A DNA stretch of 64,000 bases from Neurospora crassa OR74A. Lineage: Eukaryota > Ascomycota > Sordariomycetes > Sordariales > Sordariaceae. A program made the translations under genes and the position numbers. Below are positions 19,780 to 30,809 of the stretch, piece after piece. Every line of letters starts with the position of its first letter. Position 1 is the first letter of the stretch. The notes beneath the pieces were generated by a model. That model saw only the letters and a program-made list of their open reading frames with translations, searched no databases and was not told the DNA's origin. The stretch lies in contig NC_026505.1 of the NCBI RefSeq assembly GCF_000182925.2, positions 1,798,001 through 1,862,000 of the forward strand, given 5' to 3'.

Positions 19780-22700
19780 GTCAGCTCCGGCTGTTCTTTC
19801 CTTGGTTCGCAGGTCGAGCACCCGGGCCTATCTCATTTCAAGGGGGGCCGCATAGGCCGTAATCGGGAGGCTTTTGTACACATACGACTGTAACACTTCA
19901 TCGCCGTCTTCGTTGCACAGCAAGCAAGCATTCTTATTTCGTCAAGGTTGAAAGCTTCTCAGCGAGAGAACCTTGTTTTCCTTTTTATTTTTTTCCCTTT
20001 CTTTTTTCCTCGGTACGTGGGTAACACAAAATCACTCGGAGTCACGGCGGGAATGTAATAGAGTGATGGGAATGGGCAGGCACAAAATGGTTGAGGAAAG
20101 GCCTTCGTCATCTTTGGTTCTTCGGTTACAAAACATCCTTATTACATCACACAAAAACTCTCGCGAGGATAATGGTCCTTCATGGCGGACAAATACAAGC
20201 TGTGCTTTAGTTTAATGCTACAAACATACCTCAGTTCGACTTCTTCAGCCCCAGGCGATTTGATGAGATTACATGATGTTTTGGTTTCCCCGGCAACAAA
20301 GATTAACGCGTCACTCGGATATGACGCCAGAACCATAGGTGATCGTCTTTTCCACCCTCTGTCGTCCCCAATAAAAAAGCCTGCAATACTGCATCAGAAT
20401 TGACTGATCGTTTCCACCAGTTGTCGTCACTAACATTTTCATTGGGCGACCAAGACCAACAACATCGGCAGCACTCCAATAACATGTCAAAGACCTCATG
20501 TATCGGTTTTCAGCCGTCTCAACCAGAAGACTCTTGATCACAAAACCAATATCTCAGCCTTTGACGATTGGTGCTCTTTGTTATCAGCACTAACAACGAT
20601 TAACCATACGTCTTTTATCACTCCATCTCGCTTTGTTTTGGGTTGCCAAACAGGGGCCCACCACAGTCATGATCACAAACATCACCCTCAAAAAACGATT
20701 GGTCTGTTGCTATAAACATCCAGAACACCACTACAACCCCACCGACCCAACCTTTTTCTTTTTTTCTTGTTTCCAACGGACACCGAACATCCACACAGCC
20801 AAAACAGCGTCACTTCGGTTTCAGCAAGTAGATCGATTCGAGATTCGCGTAGTATACGCAATCTTGCTCGCTTGCTTGCAATACGAACTGCCCCTTCGTC
20901 GATCTAGTCTTTCGCTAGTGTAGTGTGAACCTTGCTCTCGGAGAAATCAGGATGTCTCGAAACAAGCAGATACAGCAGATCAGTTTGAGACCTGTCGTCT
21001 AATCGTCCACTTATGTACCCGCTCGCTACATTTCCAAATATAGAAATGCCCCGTGGACCCCGTACCGTACCGATGGCCCGGTGGCAACACATCCGGGGGG
21101 GTGGTCCGTCAGGTCGTTGACCCCCACAAAGCGCCGAGCCCAGGTGCCTTAAAAGGGGATCCGCTGGTCCCCTAGAAATCCACTTTCTGCACCTTGCCCT
21201 GCCCTCTGTCATTCAATATCCACTCCATGGACGTTCATGTCATGCACTGCAAACCCCGAACCCGGACCCTTGGGCCGGTAGGCGGTGCACTTGATTCCAC
21301 TATTTTCGCCGGATATTGTCGGGTGCCCTTCGAACTTCCCTTGAGTCGACAAACATGGAAGTTCGGATGATCCGACGGACGGGCGAGCGAACGGATCTCA
21401 AGCGGACGGACTGCAGTACTTGACAGTGATGGGAGACCGGGTGAACGGGGTGGGGCACCGAGACACGGATTGACAACATAGGATCAGAGGTGGTGACCGT
21501 ATGAATGGAGGAAAAGATGAGATAATGGTGAGCCTGTTTGGACACAATGCAACTATACCAATGAGAACTGCGTCATAGAATAGATTGTCGATGTTGATAG
21601 CAACGGCTTGGACCATACCTCCAAGCCGTAGGCAAGTAAGGAACCTTTGGTTTGGACCCAATTGGTGCTGATGTTTTTTCTAGCATATTCTTTCGGCGGG
21701 TTGAGTTAATGGTAACACGATACCTGTGAACAAGTACCAAGTTCGACTTTATCCGAAATAACTCTGGATCGTAGTCATACGAAACAAGACATCCAAACAC
21801 GATACCCTCGAATCACCTACATCCCGTGCAACCCAAAAAAAGACACATTAACATCCAGGAAATTTCCAGAAGCCTGCCACCTCACTTCTACGTACACCCA
21901 CAAGAAGATAGTTAGTCGTCATGCAACTCTATCTCAGTTGGTATCAATAACAGCAAGCCATTCAGTCCTCCCCGCCCTCCAGTTCTCCAGTTAGTACTAC
22001 AATCTTATGCCAACAATTACATGAACGCAGATAGTATAAACTTGTGGATCTTTTTACCAAACGGCATACGTGACATGACATGTCGTGTAACTCCCCCAAC
22101 TCTACCTCTACCTACCACCCCAAGGTATCACGAACCCAGGCACCAGCCAGCCAGCGTATGTCCCAGTGTGTCCCGACGTGTGTGTGTGTGTGTGTCCTTA
22201 CCTTGAAACACACTTCATCACCGACGCCACCATACGGCCATCAGCTAGCTGGTTCCACACACGTTTAACACGAGAAACAAAGTAATTCCACTGATTCACT
22301 GGCTGTGACATGGCCGAAGCGTGTGTGCTCCGCGAGTGTACGACATCAGATTCAAGTTGAGTATGTGTGTAAGGTACGGGAAGATCCAAGATATATATCA
22401 TCTTCTCGCTCGCAAGACGGAGAGAGGAAAAGATGTCTTCCCCCTGGCGATGAATGAATAAGAAGGTGAAACCCGGTACCTCTAGATGAGTTACTGGTTA
22501 TAAAGTCCTACTCGACTAGCGGAAGTGACTGTTTTGTACTTGGAGACTTGAGAAACTGGTGTTACACGGCGACATTGGGAGGAAGATGGAAGCATTTGAG
22601 AAGGGTTATGGAAGCATACCTGGAAAATAGGTGGGTGGGAGCACGGAGGATATTTTGGACACTCCTACTCCTTTTGGGATCACTGGGTTCTAGAAAGTAT

Positions 22701-23514
22701 ATCTCCCGGTACCTTCGTTGACAACTCGTGAGACACATGCAGAGTTAGAATGTCAACATTATTCAACCTGTAGGATTCAGCCATTCGTCAAAAAAGCAGA
22801 AAAAAAAGACAAAAGAAAAAAGGTGTAGGCTTGCGCCTGAGAGTCTAGCCTGTTGAACGCTTCATTGGACCACTTGACAACACGCCCCATTTCGAGGTGC
22901 TGAGAGATGGGGTGAAAGAGGTAGATGATCAACCCATGCCTGATGTTTGGAGGTAGTCTGCTTGGTTACCGAGCAACAGTCAGACGTTAAAGGGAAGGAG
23001 ACATGAAGGTTAGCAATTGGCTTGGAGTCTCACGTCTCAAGCTGTAAGACACTCGACGTTAATCGCCGTGAATCTGTCCACGTTGGGCAGATCATCTTTC
23101 TGCTATATCAATTCGGTTGCATGAAATCAGCTGTCGTAATTTGAAGACACGCTCAGCTTTCCGACTTTCCTGCTGTATAGGGGAGCTTGGTATTCCCACA
23201 TATGTATCTATGTAGAATGGCTCCCAATTCTGGGTCGTCAGAAGCGCTGAATTATGTTTAAGTTCGTCGTGATGCCAAAAGGTTGATCAAGCGCAAGAAG
23301 ATTTGCGTCCGAACATGAATATATGTACAACATGTCCAAATCTCCAGAATAACCCTTTGTCCTGAGTTCTAAGCACCGCTTCTCTGAGAGGATAACGTTC
23401 CCCACATGCAAGTCATGAATTCGACATTGCCTTTCAAGCGTTGGGGTTTGACTAAGGAAGAAGCCAGCCTTCCTGTTTGTGGTGGTACTAATCTTAATAT
23501 TCAGTGGTCCGCCG
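19780..23514. other. 3.7-kb spacer without a supported gene
   Basis: It holds the 3' flank of the 76-aa gene and the 3' flank of the amidohydrolase, both pointing inward. A (GT)9 microsatellite lies at 22178-22195. I see no tRNA, no coding exon with a family match and no transposon signature. Confidence 0.5.
22178..22195. repeat. (GT)9 microsatellite
   Basis: Nine GT dinucleotides in noncoding DNA. Confidence 0.85.
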
Positions 23515-24656
23515 CTATTCGTCGCTTCTCGTCAAGTCTACGACTTTGTAGACCGGACGACTATCAAGTTTGTACGCTTCCCTCGCTGTTTCCGCCCAGA
23601 GCCTTGTCTGAGCCTCGGGTCCCAAGCCGGCCATATGGCACGTCATCTCCACCACTCTGCGCCACTTCTTCCAGGCTTCATCACCAAGGCCTAGAGTGCA
23701 CACCGGCCAGTCGCTGCCAAACATGATGCGTTCGGGCCCAAAGGCGGCTATCACCACAGCAAGCCAGGGTAGGATAGCAGAGAGAATTTCCTCGGCCGGG
23801 CGAGCCCTCAAAAACTCGGGCATCTCGCTGAAGCAGCCGCTCAGTTTCATGTAGGTACGGTCGCACTTGCTGAGAGTAAACATGGCGGTGCGCCAGGCGA
23901 TGTATGAGGGATCCGTTTGTACATTGACGATGGTTAGATCTGGCTTGCAAAGGTGGTCTGAGATGAGAACCATCAGTTAGCAAGCAAATCATGCAGAATG
24001 TGTCAAGGTAAAAACTTACTCAGGATAAATACCACTTTGTCCTCCTCGTCCACACCTTCGTGTGCACGGTCGATCATTTCTACCGCCTCCTCCAGTTGGA
24101 TTCTCCCTCTTTTGTGCTGGTCAACACCCAGGTCAAAGACGAACTTCTTTCTGCCAAGCAGCTTCAGGCCCTCGATAAAATCGTCACTTAGGGCTGTTCC
24201 GTTGGGCTTATCTTGCAGCAAGTAGCGGAAACCCTTCACCTTGGCCCATGTTTCAGGCCCGGCTTCCTTTTCCGCAGCTGCGAGATACTTTTCCAACTCG
24301 GCAGAGCCCAATACAACCGGCGCCCACGGCACAATTCCGAGACAATCACGGCCATCGTCAGCCGTGTGGCCCTCGCCAGGCTTCGGTTGGCCGGTTACGA
24401 TGCGGCGAAGCCATGCGATCTCTTGTAGGGGGTAAGTCCAATCCTTAGCATTGTCGTTCTTGCGGTCGACCTCAATTGCGACGTAGCCCTGAAGATTGCC
24501 AGGCGCACCGGTGGCGGTCTGGTATTCCTGGATGGAGTGCTGCTTGGCGAGAGGATTGTCTTCAGCGTACCACTGGTGGGATTCTACCTCGGACTGGGGA
24601 TAGAGGTGCACATGGGTGTCGATGATGGGAACGGAAACGGCGGGAGATGATGCCAT
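23515..24656 (-). CDS. Amidohydrolase-family TIM-barrel hydrolase (COG3618-like)
   Basis: Two exons (24656-24020, 23957-23515) with a 62-nt intron (GTAAGT donor, TCTCAG acceptor) give 359 aa. Motifs fit the amidohydrolase-2/lactonase group: IIDTHVHLYP with the H-x-H pair H15/H17, SHQWY shortly after, NHLCKP across the intron join where relatives have D/N-H-x-x-K-P, and FGSDWPVC with catalytic-type D295. Relatives hydrolyse sugar lactones or decarboxylate aromatic acids; substrate is not predictable here. The start is MASSPAV. Unusually, the same frame stays open a further 153 codons upstream and contains an ATG at 24938 and a hydrophobic stretch (see findings), so an N-terminally extended form is possible. 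The gene diverges from the RPA1 gene. Confidence 0.85.
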
Positions 24657-25765
24657 TTTGATCAGGCCGTTATCGAGCTCGAGTTTGGTAAAGCGACGGA
24701 TATGTTTGGCAAGAAAGTAAGGTATCCAGTGATAGAGAAAGAGAAGGAGACAAGCGAAGCAAGCAAAGTCAGAGATGACAGGAAGTAGGAAGGTCAGGAC
24801 GTCGAAGCGGTGTACCGTCCTGCAGGCAGACCAACGCTGAACACACAAAAGTAGAGGTATGGATGGGATGTAACTGAGGCAACGGGGGAACTTCCAATCG
24901 AGCCTTCTCCTTCTTATATTTTGTATTCGTTTTAGCATAGGCAGGCACGCGCTACAGTACGAGGAGAGTACCTCGATGGTCAGGAGGGGGTGGGAGATGG
25001 GATCGACACAGACAGCCAGGAACCACGACGAGGTGGGGTACGTTCGGCATGCAAAGGGCAGGCCCAAGACGGGACAATTCACACCGAAAGATTCAAAGAT
25101 AGGGTTCCTGATCAAGAATGGTTACCTCCCGTCTTCGGTTTCCATTTCCTTGAGGAACCCAAGGTCCTTTTCCCTTTCGTCTTCCTACAGCACCGGAAGA
25201 AAGATACCCTTGTTATGTACAGTCATCACATGATTGTGCGAATATATTAGCAAAAAGGGTTCTATCTGCAAGACCTGACAGAGAAATCATGACATGTTCC
25301 AAAAGCTTAAGAAGTGAACGAGGCCAAGAGGGAAGTTGAGCCCCTGGAACTTGCTGAAGTTGAGCTCTCGGGTGGGGTTTGATGTGGAGATATGGGGTTG
25401 GCGGGCAACTGCCATGCTTGTCAGAAGCGCTTGGCAGCAACACTCCCCGGCAAACGCAAACTACACGCGCTATACAAACTGGGGCCCTCCGCACGGACCG
25501 TGGATGCCTAGCAATTAAACTCTTGCCCCTCCTCGACGCGCTGCCAAACGCGTCGCTGCTGCAGTCCATTGTTTGTGTGAAATTTCCCCTCCAGACCACC
25601 ATCATCATCAGTCCAACACACTCGATCCATCCGTATCTTGTCGGATCTTTCTTGACTTCTGCGCCCCAATCCTTGCATCTTCGAACACGACTCACGCATA
25701 AATCAACCTCAAAAACAACATCGAGAACGTCTCCACGGGCTTGACGCCAACACTACCCAACCAAC
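24657..25765. promoter_or_regulatory. Divergent promoter between amidohydrolase and RPA1
   Basis: A 1.1-kb region serving the leftward amidohydrolase and rightward RPA1. It contains an ACGCGT MCB box at 25548-25553, 213 nt before the RPA1 start, and the in-frame upstream extension of the amidohydrolase on the other strand. Confidence 0.6.
25548..25553. promoter_or_regulatory. MCB element (ACGCGT), MBF-type S-phase box
   Basis: A perfect ACGCGT palindrome with a GACGCG half-like site about 10 nt upstream. In yeasts this is the MluI cell-cycle box bound by MBF upstream of DNA-replication genes including RPA1. Position ahead of RPA1 supports the same logic here; binding is inferred. Confidence 0.5.
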
Positions 25766-27781
25766 ATGGCGGGTCAAATCACACAGGGCGCTCTGGAGTA
25801 GGTTTCTTCACGTGTGCTTCCATCCAGTAGTATGACAGACTCTGACTTCTTGCTATAGCGCCATGTTCAATGATCCCGATCGCGCACAACAACAGTTCCC
25901 TGTCCCCATCCTTCAATGTCTCCAGATCAAGACCCTCGACTCCAAGAATGGGGGCGCGGGCGCCACGGAGAGGTTCCGCATTGTGCTGAGCGACCTCAAG
26001 AACTATGTCCAATGTATGATGGCCACGCAAACAAACCATCTTGTTCACGATGGCCTCCTGCAACGCGGCTGCATCGTGCGCTTGAAGCAGTATCAAGCTC
26101 AATGTCTCAAGGGCAAAAAGTACGCCTATCTACCCCTCCGCCAATTCGGGAAATCCATAACACTGACTGTTTAAATCCAGCATCTTGATTGTCCTCGATC
26201 TCGAAGTTATCCAGTCCCTTGGCTGTCCCGAAAAGATGGGCGATCCACAGCCTCTTGGCCCCCGCAGTGCAGAACCACAGCAGAACCCCAATCTCGGCAG
26301 CACCGGCTTCTATGGCGTCAAGAGCGAACCTACCCAAGACACGAAACCACAGTTTCCACGCCAGATGCCCTCGCGTAATGCCAGCGGGGGTCAGGGATCA
26401 AGCACGATATATCCTATTGAAGGTCTCTCGCCCTTCTCGCACAAATGGACCATCAAGGCCAGAGTCACCTCCAAGTCCGATATCAAGACCTGGCACAAGG
26501 CTAGCGGCGAGGGCAAGCTCTTCAGCGTCAACTTTCTTGACGAGAGTGGCGAAATTAGAGCAACAGGATTCAACGACCAAGTCGACCAGTTCTATGATTT
26601 GCTACAGGAGGGTCAGGTTTACTACATTTCTACACCTTGCAGGGTACAGCTTGCCAAGAAGCAATGGTCGAATCTCCCCAATGACTACGAGCTCACCTTT
26701 GAGCGGGATACCGTGATCGAAAAGGCCGAAGACCAGACATCTGTACCACAGGTACGCTTCAACTTTGTCAACATCCAGGAGCTTCAGGATGTTGAGAGGG
26801 ATGCGACTGTCGATATTATTGGTGTCCTCAAGGAGGTCCAAGAGGTGACCCAGATTGTATCCAAGACCACACAGAAGCCGTACGACAAGCGCGAGCTGAC
26901 CCTTGTTGACAACACTGGGTACTCGGTACGTTGTACCATCTGGGGTAAGACGGCCACGAACTTTGATGCTCAGCCTGAATCCATTGTGGCCTTCAAGGGC
27001 ACAAAGGTCAGCGATTTCGGTGGACGCAGCTTGTCCCTGCTTTCGTCTGGCACCATGGCCATCGATCCGGATATTCCAGAGGCCCATCATCTCAAGGGCT
27101 GGTATGATAGCAGCGGCAGGAACAACACCTTCGCCACCCACAACAACATGCAGACCTTGGGTGGTGCGACCGGTCGCAAGGACGACGCCAAGACCATCTC
27201 ACAAGTAAAGGAAGAGAACCTTGGCACAAACGAGGCGCCGGATTACTTCGCTCTCAAGGCAACGGTTGTATTCATCAAGCAGGATAACTTTGCCTACCCT
27301 GGGTGCCGAAGCGAAGGCTGTAACAGGAAGGTCACAGATATGGGTGATGGTACCTGGCGCTGCGAGAAGTGCCAGATCAACCACGATAGACCTCAGTACC
27401 GTTACATTATGAGCGTCAACGTCAACGACCACACAGGTCAACTTTGGCTTAGCTGCTTCGACGATACGGCGCGGGTCATCATGGGCAAGTCGGCCGATGA
27501 ACTTATGGAGATTCGAGAGACCGACGAGACGCGGTTGCCCGCCGAGTTTGAGCAGGCCAACTGCCGCAAGCTGAACTTTAGGTGCAGGGCGAAGATGGAC
27601 ACATTTGGTGAACAGCAGAGGTACGTATCGGGGGTTATTCTCACGATTAGATGGACGTTGCTGACACATTGCTTGTTGCAGGATTCGATACCAGGTCATG
27701 AGCGTGGCGCCCCTTGACTACAAGATGGAAGGAAACAAGCTTAACGAGCTCATCAATTCTTACAACCAAATGAGCATGTAA
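25766..27781 (+). CDS. rpa1: Replication protein A large subunit (RPA1/RPA70)
   Basis: Four exons (25766-25797, 25859-26119, 26181-27620, 27682-27781), each intron about 61 nt with good splice sites, encode 610 aa, the usual RPA70 length. The N-terminal OB domain (about 1-110) contains FNDPD, PVPILQCLQIK and NILIVLDLEV. A linker (PTQDTKPQFPR region) leads to DNA-binding OB folds A (IEGLSPFSHKWTIKARV onward) and B (VDIIGVLKEV onward). Fold C carries the zinc ribbon C473-x4-C478-x13-C492-x2-C495, identical in spacing to human RPA70. The C-terminus ends LINSYNQMSM. RPA binds single-stranded DNA in replication, recombination and checkpoint signalling as a heterotrimer in the nucleus. An MCB box upstream fits S-phase transcription. 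Confidence 0.95.
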
Positions 27782-28773
27782 AGGGGAGGGTGGGGTTTGT
27801 TCACTTATGCGAGGAACTAGATGATGTATATGGTTAATGAACACGTGTTTGTATTTTCGGGCATGTGGTCTCAAGGATGAACGATATGGGCATCACTGGC
27901 CTATCGACTGAAAGATGATTTGCAGTTTCATGATGGACTGGGATGGTTAAGAGCTGTGATGGGCCGAACCCTAACAGAACTTTGTTGGCGTGGCAGCAAA
28001 TTTCGGCATGATTGCAGACTTGAATAGGTCTCTCAAGCGTTATCTTGGAGTTGAGACACTAGGAGACCTTCCTGTTCGAGTTATCTTCGATAACATGCCG
28101 AGGTAAGTACACACGCTTCGTTGACTAGAAGAAAGCTCCAGAGCTGGTCAAGGTCGGATCAGGGCGGTCCTTGCAATGTAATACGCACCTTTCGGGCTCA
28201 ATATCCACATGGCAATCCGATCATCTCATCCGTTATCGGCCTTCTTCACCCTCTCGTATTCTCAAACTCTTCTATGCTTCAGCTTTTTCACGCAAAGAAC
28301 CCGTGGCACAGCCTTTCCTGGTCATCTTTCTTCACTTTCCAACTTCCGTTATGTGAATAGGCACCCCGGCTCCGGTCTCTATGCGGACTGTTTAGCTGCT
28401 CGATACCGTATCGGCACTTATCGATTACGCAGATGGATGACAGGAACCTAAACGCCGTATCTTCCTTATCGGCCGTCGTCGGGATCCCCTGCCGTGACTC
28501 CACATATCCGCCGTCCAGACCCGCCCCCGCTCCGTTCCCTCGGGCCCCCCACTTTCGATGTAGCGGGAAGCTGACACCGAGTTCTAGAACAAAAGACTAT
28601 TGAAATCACGTTTGAACCGTATTCGTGTCAGCACTAAGACCAAGTTAAACCTTTATCTTTGCTCATACTTCTCTATCCCATTCAGTGTCTTCTTGTTGTC
28701 TACTTACACTCATCACCTTCCACCAACATCAACAACAAAGTGACAAGCTTCAACCTCTCAAACCTCCAACGAA
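27782..28773. other. Spacer between RPA1 and the dehydratase
   Basis: About 1 kb of noncoding DNA holding the RPA1 3' end and the dehydratase promoter. The final 90 nt before 28774 are rich in CAAC and CT, typical leader sequence. No other feature is supported. Confidence 0.6.
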
Positions 28774-29125
28774 ATGGCCGACCCCAGCACCACCCCTCCC
28801 CTTACCCGTGCCTCCGTCCTCGCCGCTCACTCCCTCATAAAGCCCTACATTCACGAGACGCCCGTGCTTACGAATACCACTTTCGACCAACTCGCTTCCA
28901 CCCCTCGTACTCCCGAAGAGCTGCAAGGAACGGAATGGGAGGCTACCGAAAGACCGGCGAACCCAAAGATTCGGTTCTGGTTCAAGTGCGAGAATTTCCA
29001 GCGGATTGGCGCGTTCAAGGCTAGAGGAGCGTTTCATGCTGTGGAGAGGTTGAAGCAAACTGAGGGGTTAGAGGGGTTGAAGAAGGGCGGAGTAGTGACG
29101 CATAGTTCTGGTTTGTGAATTTCCG

Positions 29126-29189
<64 letters not shown>

Positions 29190-30374
29190 CTTTTAATCTG
29201 GATATGATGAGGTGATATCAGTATTGAGAGAAATGAGATTGTGAAGATGTGAAGTTTTTTTGAAGGCTTTGAAATAGGTTGAGTTGTCTGAATTGTCTTC
29301 TGAGATGTGATGAGAGTTGTCGATGTGTTCAAGACGTAGTAGCTACGTGAAGACCCAAACTGACGTGACAACGAACTAAAAGGTAACCACGCCCAAGCCC
29401 TTTCCCTCGCTGCCCGCGAGAACGGCATCCCGGCGCACATCGTTATGCCTACCATCTCGCCTCCGCCCAAGATCGCTGCCACCAAGGGTTACGGCGCCAA
29501 CATAACCTTTAGCGGAAGCACGAGTACCGAGCGTGAAGCAGTTACAAGGGAGGTGATTGAGAAGACGGGTGCGAGGCTGGTGCCGCCTTATGATCGTATG
29601 TCCCTTCTCCTTTTTTCTTCTCACGTGTCCTTTCTTTAGGAGTCTCTTCAGAGTGTCTTCAAACCCTCTCGAGGTCCTCTCGCCCACTTTCATCCTCCCG
29701 TCTCTTCACCCCAACACTGAACTGACCAACTAACATCCCCACCCCAACCCACACCAGACCCAGACATCATCCTCGGCCAAGGCACCGCCGCCCTAGAGCT
29801 CCAACGCCAAGTCGCCGCCTCTCTCTCCACCTCCGGCACCACCACCACCACCAACCGTCGTCGTCTTAACGCGATAATAACCCCCTGCGGCGGCGGTGGT
29901 CTCCTCTCCGGCACCGCTCTCGCCTGTTCCGACCTCTCCCCTTCCGATCCCTCCACACCCGGTCCAATCCTGGTCTTCGGCGCCGAACCCTCCTTCTCGG
30001 GCGCGGACGACGGTCGTCGGGGTTACTACTCGGGCACTCGCATCGAGAGCGTCAAATCCTTGACGATTGCCGATGGGCTGCGGACTCCTCTGGGGGCGTA
30101 TCCGTGGAGTATCATCTATGAGCGGAAGCTGGTGGCGGGCATGTACAGTGTGGGCGAGGAAGAGATCAAGAAGGCGCTGAGGCTGGTTTATGAGAGGATG
30201 AAGGTTGTTGTTGAGCCGAGCGCGGTAGTGGGGTTGGCGGTAGCGTTATTTAATGAGGAGTTTAGGAGTATGGTGGAGAGGGAAGGGGGGGAGGAAGGGT
30301 GGGATTTGGGGGTGGTGTTTAGCGGAGGGAATGTTGAGCTGGCGGCGTTGGGGAGGTTGTTTGGTGAGGAATAG
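28774..30374 (+). CDS. PLP-dependent serine/threonine dehydratase-like enzyme
   Basis: Three exons (28774-29110, 29383-29595, 29758-30374) encode 388 aa. It is a fold-type II PLP enzyme: KCENFQRIGAFKARGAF with Schiff-base K82, SSGNHAQALS across the first splice join, the glycine-rich phosphate loop TPCGGGGLLSG and VVEPSAVVGLA near the end. It lacks the C-terminal ACT-like regulatory domains of biosynthetic threonine deaminase, so it is closer to serine racemase or catabolic serine/threonine/hydroxyaspartate dehydratases. Which reaction it prefers cannot be read from the sequence. Intron 1 (272 nt) is unusual in holding 63 consecutive T. Codon use shifts toward G-rich in the last 200 nt. The gene is convergent with ilv-2. 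Confidence 0.88.
29127..29189 (+). repeat. Poly(T)63 inside intron 1 of the dehydratase gene
   Basis: 63 uninterrupted T lie 16 nt after the splice donor, followed by C and TTTT. The tract sits far from the acceptor at 29381-29382, so it is not the ordinary polypyrimidine tract. Confidence 0.95.
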
Positions 30375-30809
30375 ACCGGTCAAGGAGAGGAGCTTATATA
30401 AAGAGGAACTAGGAGTTGAAGTCAATGTCAGCTCGTCTGCTGTCCAAGAATCAGACCACTAATGCATAAACCAAGCCATTGAACAGAGAAAGAAAAAGAA
30501 AAGTTCATTGACCGACATGCCACCGGGCAGAGGCCCCCCATAAAGATAATTATATACAATCCGAACAAACCGAACCCAGAACAAACCAAATCGAAGAGAC
30601 GTCGGAGAAAAGGCTTTTTAATATCCCCCATATTTCCCAGAGGTATCCCGTCCCGTTCCAGCGGCCGGCCAGTCATATGATGCGGCCTGTGCAGCGTGTT
30701 GTGTGCATCTGTTATTTTTCAAACCTGCCCAACTACCGGAGTATCATTTGTGTATCCCTCGTGCAAGCAGAAATCACGACCCAACCAAAAAGCATCAAAA
30801 GCCAATTGT
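30375..30809. other. Convergent intergenic spacer (dehydratase / ilv-2 3' ends)
   Basis: 435 nt between two converging stops; it must contain both 3' UTRs and poly(A) sites, which may overlap. No repeat or other gene is seen. Confidence 0.6.
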
